A stretch of DNA of 64,000 nucleotides from Apoderus coryli. Taxonomy: Eukaryota > Arthropoda > Insecta > Coleoptera > Attelabidae. A model generated the notes under the pieces. It saw only the letters and a program-made list of their open reading frames with translations. It ran no database searches and had not been told where the DNA came from. The stretch is taken from positions 9,468,428 to 9,532,427 of the forward strand of contig OU452211.1 in assembly GCA_911728435.2 (NCBI GenBank), in the 5' to 3' direction. Both the position numbers and the translations under genes were made by a program. The stretch's first letter is position 1; each line of letters starts with the position of its first letter. Positions 56,332 through 64,000 of the stretch are shown here, piece after piece.

Positions 56332-57284
56332 ACTATAAATGAAGATAACATAACAGAAATTAACAAGCATTTTATGAAAACAAATTTCAAACTAAATATT
56401 TAAAACTAACAACAAGCAACCAACAATAAAAATATATATAATATATTTGTTCAATAATATGACCTCCACCTAAAGCTAAGCACTTATAATATTTATCCTT
56501 TCCGCAAACTCATATTACGCACTTTGGGCTTCAGGCAACGCCTGATATGATGTTCAGATTATTGCTTTTAGATCGAATTAACTGCTGTTGAATAGAATGT
56601 TTGCTTTAAAACCGCAAACATAAAAATATTGCCTAAACGTGTTATCCATCTGTCTTCAAATATTCCATTGAGTTGTTGGATGATACTATTCCCACAGTGA
56701 AGTGTAGCATCGTCTCGCTGATATCAACAGTATTTTGGGGTAGATCCACTAAAAAAGGAAGTACCTGCATCATTTTCCAAAATTAAGATCCTAGTAGTTT
56801 CAGAAATATTCTCATGGACACCCGTGTACCGGTTTATCCTACGCAGAAGACTAATATTAATCTCTCTGAAATTGTGGAAGAAATATTTATTATAATATAT
56901 TCCTTTCAGAAGAGAGTAAAAAACAAAACCAGCAAGACCACAATATCATAATAACAGTAGCTCGAGCCTTTAAAGCAATACAAATACAGGCAGCATGCCA
57001 GAGCAAAATGGCCGTAGAACTAAGAACCGGTTCTTCATGTTTTCGATATGATTTTATTCAGTATACTGGGCACGTGCTTTTCTTCTTACATACTTTCCGT
57101 AATCAGAATTGAAAGAAAAGATAATTTATACAGAAATATGAGAGATGATATATACAGTTTGACAAAATATGAAGTGGGCAAAGACTTGAGATTTAATACA
57201 CAACAAAAGTTTTAGTAGTTGTGGACTAAATGTCTGATTATTAAGATTTTAATTACAAAGCAAACAAAGTTCGTCACCTCCACA
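56332..57284. other. No gene recognised
   Basis: No supported coding frame. No LTR could be paired with the Gypsy integrase fragment. Nothing else identified. Confidence 0.45.
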
Positions 57285-57323
57285 AATTTTTACTTTTTTT
57301 ATTTATTATTAAATTTAATACAT

Positions 57324-57352
57324 GTTTCGATGATTTATATCCACATCATCAG
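57324..57352 (-). ncRNA. Hammerhead-like core motif 2 (candidate)
   Basis: On the minus strand CTGATGA (57352-57346) is followed by 17 bases and GAAAC (57328-57324), then ATGTATTAAAT and, after an A/T tract, TTTGTGGAGGTGACG. The same order (core, ATG, then TGTGGAGSTGACG) is present at 43353-43450. Helix II pairing is weaker than at the other site. The shared context supports a common element, perhaps Penelope-like; ribozyme activity is not shown. Confidence 0.3.
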
Positions 57353-57519
57353 TTCTTTACAATTTAAAATTTGAATTTAAAATGTAAATAATGGGTTTGT
57401 AGATGTTCATTCTATTTATTTTATTTATATAGATATCAATTTCTTGATAATAACCAAATAGGTATTTGATAGGTCCTCATAGAATAAAATGTCAATATAC
57501 GGACAAATTAAAATTTATG

Positions 57520-57935
57520 GGGGGACATTCGATAGCTCCACGACGACCAATCTTCAACCAAATATTGCCGCATATCTTTCCCAAAATGACTAGGAGTACT
57601 GTCCTGCTGTAACCAAACTTCATTAATTAAGCGCACTGCCAACACAGCGGGTACAATTTCTTCTCTTAGCAAATTTATATATTTTTCAGCTGTAACATTG
57701 CCATCAATGACGAATGGCCCAATAACATTACGATCGCTGAGTTCGTCCCTCCATGATCGAGAGTCGATTTTCGGAAGAACAATATCGAAAGTTTGATTTA
57801 TTTACGAACCCATGCAAAGTAAAAGTAGCTTCATCAGTGAAAATAATGATTCTTCTAAAGTTTGGATTGAAGTTAATTTGGTCTAACATTGCAGAATTCA
57901 AGACCCCTCGGAAAATATCAAGATTTATGTAAAAA
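57520..57935 (-). pseudogene. Tc1/mariner-superfamily transposase fragment
   Basis: The minus strand reads FTDEATFTLHGFVNKSNFRY (first catalytic Asp), NRLSIMEGRTQRS, VIGPFVIDGNVTAEKYINLL, REEIVPAV and EVWLQQDSTPSHFGK (second Asp), ending KIGRRGAIECPP. This is the widespread insect transposase type that ends RSPDLSPLDFFLWG. The third catalytic region is cut off at about 57520. Stops and frameshifts lie between the blocks. The intact-looking C-terminus of the same family occurs at 63775-63999. Confidence 0.85.
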
Positions 57936-58793
57936 TTGACAGTTTAGGGCTCCATAAGAATTCCGTTTTTTCCTTGTAAATCAGTATTTAATACTTATTT
58001 TGCAGGTATTTTCTTATCAGGTAGGTTACAACTAACAACAACACATCGTTACAACTAACATCAACATTAACTTTTTTCAGTTGAAAATTTATTTAGTTTA
58101 ATCTTCTGTTCATTTCTGCTGTATTATTTTAAATTTTAGTCTTAGTTCGTTGTAATACTTGATTTGTATACCTTCCAACCTGTTCTAAATGATTTCTCAA
58201 AATTCTTCCTAATTTCTCTAGTCATCGTTAGCAAATGGGGGTTTCTCTCGTTAAATACTCTACAGGTGATATTAATCACTTTATTTTATTCTCCATGAAT
58301 TAATAATAAATTTATAATATCAATAAGTATTTTTCATTTTTATTAATTTGACGTTTAGTTTGACGTTAAAATGACAATAATTTCAAGCCTAACTAAATTA
58401 ATTAGCTAGTTTCCAGAGAGACAACGGTAGGCGCTGTAGAAAAATTTAAAATGACGATATTTCGAAAACTATGCATTTTAGAAAATGATAACCTATTACA
58501 AAATTGCATTATTTTTTAATGCTAAGGAAGATAAAATAATAATAATATACCCATTCCATTTGAAAAAATTGACTTTCAACTGTTTTTCTTCAACCGTTTT
58601 CAATATAATTTTCTGACCACCCTGTATAAACGAATCAGAAAATGTCTTGTCAGTTCGAAAAAGAAGATCCCACCTGATAAGAAAATACCTGCAAAATAAG
58701 TATTAAATACTGATTTACAAGGAAAAAACGGAATTCTTATGCAGCCCTAAACTGTCAATTTTGACATAAATCTTGATATAAGTCAAAAACGAC
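57916..58793. mobile_element. Inverted-repeat element with ~115-bp arms
   Basis: The left arm (57916-58026) contains GACAGTTTAGGGCT, ATAAGAATTCCGTTTTTTCC and TTTGCAGGTATTTTCTTATC, and the right arm (58672-58793) is its inverse. The loop is about 640 bp of AT-rich DNA without a recognised gene. The left arm joins the transposase fragment directly, and a CACCCTGTATAAACG word lies just before the right arm. Either a foldback element or an inverted duplication. Confidence 0.75.
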
Positions 58794-58865
58794 TGACGTT
58801 AGGTATAGGACATGATACATGAAATATGTCTGAAATCTTATTTAGAATCCAAAAATGTAATAATA

Positions 58866-59052
58866 TATAGGGTGTTCCATTTAAAATACAAAGTTGCCAT
58901 CAACTTCCGGTATAACCGGCAGTGCTATGCCGTTGCTATTATATTATTTGAGTAGATCATATTTGACAATATAGACACTGAAATTTTCAAAATTCAATTC
59001 GAAGTAGTTTCTGAAATAATCTAATGGGTTGCCACCGTAGGACACCCTGTAT
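58866..59052. mobile_element. MITE with AGGGTGTTCC / GGACACCCT ends
   Basis: TATAGGGTGTTCCATT at the left is mirrored by GTAGGACACCCTGTATA at the right, about 190 bp in total, with TA at both edges. The end type equals that of the transposase-bearing element at 63330, suggesting a non-autonomous derivative of a Tc1/mariner-superfamily family. No coding content. Confidence 0.7.
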
Positions 59053-61276
59053 ATTTATTATATCATCAGAAATGTGTCAAAATTATAGAAAGAACATTCA
59101 TAAAGTTTAATGGAATCCCCTGTATGTATAGCTATAAAATATTGTTTTACATAAAACTTTTCGTGAAAGGTGCAACGATATGCGTCAATGCATATTTTTT
59201 TGAAATAATGCTCGATGAGGCAAAACCACGAATTCCAATTTATTTTTTAATTAACACCGGTCGGTTCTTTCGAGATATTATATAGATATCTATAGAGGGA
59301 TTCAACTTTCATATGCAGGAGTAATTATTAATATAATAGGCAGGCATATTGTTTATACCCTTCCCGTCCTATATAGATAGCTATAACATAGAGTGGATTA
59401 AACCTGTAGTAAGTACCTACAGAATGCTGCAATGTTTTGCTTGGACCGTTATTAAAATTTAGAGTAGACAATCATGAGTTACAGTTAAAATCAATTAAAT
59501 ATGAAATAGTATCAGCGCTTGCTTAAATACATATTTACGCTCAGCAATATTAATTAATATCATAGTTCTTTCTCTTCTATATGTCTGCTAGCTAGTTGGA
59601 ACTTCTTACGTTTCTTCCGCATGCATTGAGTCTATTTTTGCTAAACCGATTTGATCTGTATTTATGTATTTATTTGCCCCGTGGAAGCGGGGGAATCACC
59701 GATTCCATATACATTCAAAATAAAAATAAATGTCAGTTATGTTTTTTCACGAAATATTACGTAAACGACGAATAATATTGTACATAGACGTACAAAACAA
59801 ATAAAAACGAATACAATAAAATTGACGTTGGCCTACTGTCGTTCTGCGTTCGCCGACGGGCAAGCCGCGGGCAGGGAATTGTTGCTTCATTAAATAGCGT
59901 GCATTAAATGGACGCACGATTTACATGACAGTTTTATTTTCATAATTTAAAACAAATCATCATGTGCGTAAGTATAATAGGTATACAATCTATCAATCTG
60001 TGCGTCATTTTATAACGTAAAAAAATCTGAATTGGTTAAAAAGGCACTGCCTCATAGGACTAGCCGCTCCTGAGCTCTAAGAAGTATGAGGACTTATATA
60101 ATTTTAAAATATTCGGCATTTTTAAAAGAAGCAAGAAAGACTTCTAAACTTCGTGCACTATTCCATAAAATCATCACATTATGTTTTATGTAAATCCTGC
60201 GGGAGGGATTTCGTTGGTAATACATTTAATCTAAAATGTCAATAATTAGATTACTACTTATTTTGCATGTTGAACTTTTTATCTCGTATTAATTAATAGA
60301 ATTTAGTTGAAAATGTGCTATAGATACAGCTTTATTTACATGTGCAGCACATTGCTTGTTTGTTTACCTTCTCACCTTCTTAGCAACGAACGTCCTTTTT
60401 ATTTTTATTCGGATAGCAACGGTTAAAAAGTACTATTTTACATCGGCTAATGAGGCCGTCAATCGTCATGTTTTGAGACACTTGTTTTTGGGACATTTTC
60501 TTTGCAATAACATTAGAACATTGTAGGTATTTTATAATTGGCGGCCCGGCAAAATAGATGATTGGAGATAATTATTTTATTTGGCAAATACTACACGTTT
60601 GCTCCACAAATGAATCAATTATAAACTCAAACGACTACAAAACCATACATGTTTCAGGAATCACAGTTACCATCATCAGCGGTATAATCAGAAAAACATT
60701 CGGAGACATTCTAGGTCGGGGATATACGGAGTACATCTTACATAATAGGACGTTTTTATAAAGAATCACTTTTTCTTCTAAATCTACAAATAAAAAAGTT
60801 TTCCTCTTCCGAACTCTAGCCATATAGACACATTGTATATTCTATTAAAAGTTTAGGTAACTAACTACCTAACTGGTGAAATTTTAAACGCAATTTTCTC
60901 GAGAATTATGGAGACAAATATCAAAAGTAGCCTATCGCTGTAACACCGGTAAAAATAGCTTTCCATCTTAAGTGCAAAAGTTTCGTCATTTCACTTTTTC
61001 GTAAGACTTTTCTGACCCTATTTTAGATTTTTGACGGACGCCTATGGTACTTAACTTTTTTTCATGTATTCTTAACGCCAATTCAACTACTAAAAAGGCT
61101 AAATATATATTTTACTTCTATTACTGATGGCGTTACCTATACATTGCATTTTTCAGTCTCTGTACGGTGAGATGTGTACTACTGTGTCAATGGTATCGTT
61201 TACATATTTTTGATGATGCTGATGTATATCTCGCTGTTCTTAAAGGTAGGCAGATACTCTCCTTATGTACGTAAAC
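59053..61276. other. No gene; one LINE-like 3' tail
   Basis: No supported frame. At 59655-59745 the minus strand reads ATCGGTGATTCCCCCGC, GGGGCAAATAAATACATAAA, which resembles the end of a LINE 3' UTR. A locally GC-richer patch at 59840-59880 is unassigned. The 67-codon frame at 60558 has no known family. Confidence 0.45.
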
Positions 61277-61313
61277 CAATAATTTTGTCCGCTAATCCAT
61301 AAAATTATTTTTA
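61277..61313. repeat. Palindromic MITE half-site
   Basis: CCAATAATTTTGTCCGCTAA then TCCATAAAATTA resembles the right arm of the MITE at 23795-23940 (CCAGTCATTTTGTCCGCTAT, GCCACAAAATTA). The left arm and loop are absent. Confidence 0.55.
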
Positions 61314-62299
61314 CTCAGCCCCCAATTCTATCCGTCATATTAGGGCACCCTGTCTATTATTACAAATCCTATATATTATTTTATATTTTATTATACCATT
61401 TTCCAAATGCGTATAAATAAATCTTAGAGTACGCTTCATATATTTTAATGTAAAAATAAGTAATAGAATTTTCGCTGTAGTTGTGGATGTACATATATTA
61501 TATCATGATGTATGAATTCAATTTACTTACAAGAAAGTAGTTTTCAAAGCACATGGATGGATATAGATAGATACAAAGTTTCCAAAAGGTTATTGCAAAC
61601 ACTGGATCAATAGTTGGTGAAGCTTCAAGTAGGCTCAAAATAAATGGATCTGTACGGTTTTAGTGAAAAACAGCTCCATGAAATAACACTTACAAGAAAA
61701 CTTTCAAACACCAGAAAAGTTGAAGGTAAATAAATAGTTATAAACCGAGACAACACACGACATCAAGGCGCCTTTTTCTGTCTATATTTGCTTCACACAT
61801 GAAATATAATAAGACATCCTCTAAAGACAAAAATTTTACAGACAGAAATCTTCCACAGGCACTTAGAGAAAGAATAGTTCTCGATAAGTCCTGCGTCAAT
61901 TGATCATCCTCAGCCTTTACTTTACGTGAGCGCGATTAAACTAAAACTGAACATATTTTTGTTTATATGCTTTATATATCTTCAATACCGGTCTGCGACT
62001 TACTTGGCAATTCTGGGTATATCGCGTTTTGGAATTTTCGATTTTTTTCTTTTTTGAGAAATTTGAGATAAATACGGATATAAACATTTTCCCATAGGAC
62101 GATTAAGACCATTTCCAGATGTGTATGCTTTTTAGCAATTGAGCTAAAATTTGGTAGATGAGTTTGAGGGAGTCCTAGGATGAATTCATAAGTTTGTGGT
62201 TGAAATCGCTTTAGCCCTGTGATAGTGGTGGACACAACCCCCAAATTTTCAAACAGCAGTAGGATTCGAGTGATACATCGTTAGTGGCTTTAAATGGTT
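61314..62299. other. No gene supported
   Basis: The minus-strand frame at 62244-61972 (90 codons) has no recognisable domain. It lies downstream of a PBS-like word, so it could be a decayed gag start, but there is no zinc knuckle or capsid motif. Confidence 0.35.
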
Positions 62300-62311
62300 C
62301 CACGGTGGCTT

Positions 62312-62890
62312 GTTCCTCGGGCGCCAGTTTTATAAGTGGTATGCTCCACGGAACTAAAGTAAGTAATTCCAGGGGTCGGGTCTTTAATCCGACTAAAAAA
62401 GGGCTTAGTCCTGGTATCTAATAAACACAGATTAAACACAGATTACAACAACAACAGTTAAATAATTTATTTACAATAAATATATATATATATATACAGA
62501 TCATTGCTAAACTCTATAAATGACAATAGATAACGGCAATTCGAAACGTCGTCTGGATAGCGGAATATGCAGGACCATGCGTTAGGATATTATTAAGTGT
62601 ATTTCCCCACGTGGTGAGGTTACGGTATCTTTGAAAGTTAAAAAAAAACCGGGTCACCTCGGAGAGTACCACGCAGGTCTCAAATCAGCGGTTCAGGGTT
62701 AGTATGACCCACCCACCGCTTTAATCCGCCGCCGTAGCATAGGCAGACAAAACAGCAAACGAAGGGGTCCAGTCCGTCCGAACAGCTGACGAGCAGCGCC
62801 TCGATTTAGTCTTAATTAGGGTTACGGTGGTTGCTCCAGGAGGCTACTTGAATCCGCCGCCGTAGCGTAGGCCGATCCAACCAGCCAGCA
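62312..62890 (-). repeat. Possible LTR end and primer-binding site
   Basis: On the minus strand TGGCGCCCGAGGAAC (62326-62312) resembles the tRNA-Lys type primer-binding sites of LTR retroelements. Upstream of it on that strand (62327-62890) is a GC-richer block with two direct copies of AATCCGCCGCCGTAGC, at 62722 and 62850, and a (TA)n run at 62470-62500. No second LTR or pol gene was found, so this is a weak call. Confidence 0.3.
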
Positions 62891-63329
62891 GCAGATATTT
62901 ATGTTTTGCTTGTTCATAAAGTTAATATATTCTTTTTTTTTCACTATTGTTAGGCAGTTTTAACAGCAACCTTAATAGATAGGAGGCATTATCCATTACA
63001 ACTACCGAATTGGACGGAATAAAAATTCAATTCTCTAAAAATATTGTTTTGATCATTTTTACGCACACTGTGTAACATTTAATATGGGAAATTCTAAAAA
63101 ACAAAAAAAAAAAACAAATTTGTTTCAACGGGCTTTGGCACAATACCTCTCATAATAAAACAAAATCCCCATCCATACGTTTTTGCAGGCAGATTAAAAA
63201 CAATTTTCATACGCCGTATTTTAATTCTACAGCACGTCTGACAATGTTATAAAAGCTTTAAATAACCAGCCCACTGTTTGCTCTGTTATTATTGAAATGT
63301 TTGCTCAAACTGACTCAAAGCGTTCACAT
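62891..63329. other. No gene recognised
   Basis: AT-rich DNA with no supported frame. Confidence 0.45.
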
Positions 63330-64000
63330 ACAGGGTGGTCCAACGAAAAGTTTGCACCTAGCTTTTCTCTTTTTTTTGTAGTCGAATGCGAAAATGCTCG
63401 GACACGTCGATTTTGCTTTTGAGGGGGACACATTTTAAACATATTTTTCGATCTGCGCCTTTAACCCCCTAGCGGGGGTGAGTAACAACCCTAAAATTTT
63501 AAATGGAAAGAGGGGTCTAATGACATATCATTTGAAAGGACACAAAATTGTCTTTCTAATGATACCCTATTTGTCGAATTTTACTAAAACAGTTAATACG
63601 AAAACGACTTTAAAGACATTAAGCCGATAATTTTGGTATTAATGAGAAATACAAATAAGTTTTAATTATTGCGAGTGAAAACACCTGCAATCGTTAGTAC
63701 ATTCCAATGTTTGTTAGTTTTAACATTGCTTTGTAAAAAAAGTAAACAAGCTGTTAAATTGATTTATTAAAACGTTACATTAACAAATGTTGAAAATGTG
63801 ACCCATTTGATTCCATACAATAATACAGATTTTGTTCAAATCTATTTCTAACATTTTGTAGCATATCAGGTGTTATGTTTCTGCACTCTTCTGTAATGCG
63901 TTGGCGAAGATCTTCTATGGACTCGGGCTTCGTGGCAAAACATTTATTTTTTAAGTGCCCCCAAAGAAAAAAGTCTAAAGGCGATAAATCCGGTGACCTG
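63330..64000 (-). mobile_element. Tc1/mariner-superfamily element, runs off edge
   Basis: The element end is TACAGGGTGGTCCAACGAAA at about 63330, with a TA flank. About 440 bp of UTR follow to the transposase stop at 63775, and the gene runs off the right edge of the window. The end sequence belongs with the many ACAGGGTGT-type words in the window and provides a candidate mobilising source for them. Confidence 0.7.
63775..63999 (-). CDS. Transposase C-terminus (partial at edge)
   Basis: 74 codons without interruption: RSPDLSPLDFFLWGHLKNK, then CFATKPESIEDLRQRITEE and MLQNVRNRFEQNLYYCMESN, ending HFQHLLM and TAA. RSPDLSPLDFFLWGHLK is the third catalytic block of the insect DDE transposase type whose first two blocks are seen at 57.5-57.9 kb. 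The first 240 or so residues lie outside the window, so completeness cannot be judged. The visible part has no defect, in contrast to the other DNA transposon genes here. Confidence 0.85.
   Translation of the reverse strand, partial: RSPDLSPLDFFLWGHLKNKCFATKPESIEDLRQRITEECRNITPDMLQNVRNRFEQNLYYCMESNGSHFQHLLM

Noticed and set aside
1..64000. CRISPR array, bacterial operons, tRNA or rRNA genes
   Set aside because: No regularly spaced repeats with unique spacers, no ribosome-binding-site-led gene clusters, and no tRNA or rRNA sequence was recognised by eye; tRNAscan-SE or Infernal would be needed to exclude a divergent tRNA.

Overview
This window looks like a repeat-dense, AT-rich intergenic stretch of an arthropod nuclear genome, most likely an insect. 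Evidence: no bacterial-type gene packing; almost every recognisable coding stretch is a decayed transposable element; a mitochondrial cytochrome b fragment reads through only with the invertebrate mitochondrial code (TGA=Trp, AGA=Ser); splice-like GTAAG donors are present; and GTAGGTACCTAC-type words are dense in places, as seen in some aphids and Lepidoptera. Order-level assignment is inference only. No intact host gene was recognised.

Layout. 0-4.4 kb: a palindromic repeat (381-580), a short acidic ORF (2409-2651) and a THAP zinc-finger exon remnant (3952-4034). 4.5-7.0 kb: a mariner transposase gene split twice, by a 5'-truncated LINE (4499-5122) and by a ~0.8 kb reversed piece of mitochondrial cytb (5541-6351). 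7.1-9.3 kb: a jockey-like LINE with one internal stop. 10.4-12.8 kb: two piggyBac-like remnants; the second sits at a TTAA site inside a foldback element whose empty-site relative lies at 35.5 kb. 13.5-19 kb: four LINE fragments of at least two lineages. 19-21 kb: TAGGTA-rich DNA ending in a CpG-richer block.

21.6-26 kb: foldbacks and a PIF/Harbinger composite (23477-25928) with TTA target duplications. 28.6-31.3 kb: a second copy of a palindromic MITE, a mariner-like fragment and LINE scraps. 33.3-34.9 kb: an RTE-clade LINE. 35.1-35.9 kb: a large foldback. 37.5-38.9 kb: a non-autonomous hAT with an 8-bp target duplication. 45.8-47.2 kb: a hAT with GTF2IRD2-like transposase remains. 49.2-50.7 kb: a Crypton-type tyrosine recombinase remnant, a long palindrome and a divergently oriented THAP gene. 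52.4-55.6 kb: a LINE with an intact endonuclease plus reverse transcriptase ORF, the only long open frame in the window. 55.6-56.3 kb: a Ty3/Gypsy integrase tail. 57-59 kb and the right edge: Tc1/mariner-superfamily transposase pieces with CAGGGTG-type termini.

The genes do not form a pathway. The value of the window is its nested insertion history and a few modules (recombinase + THAP + palindrome; hammerhead-like cores; an unusual mitochondrial insertion). Most coordinates for decayed elements are approximate to within tens of bases, because they were read by eye without alignment software.
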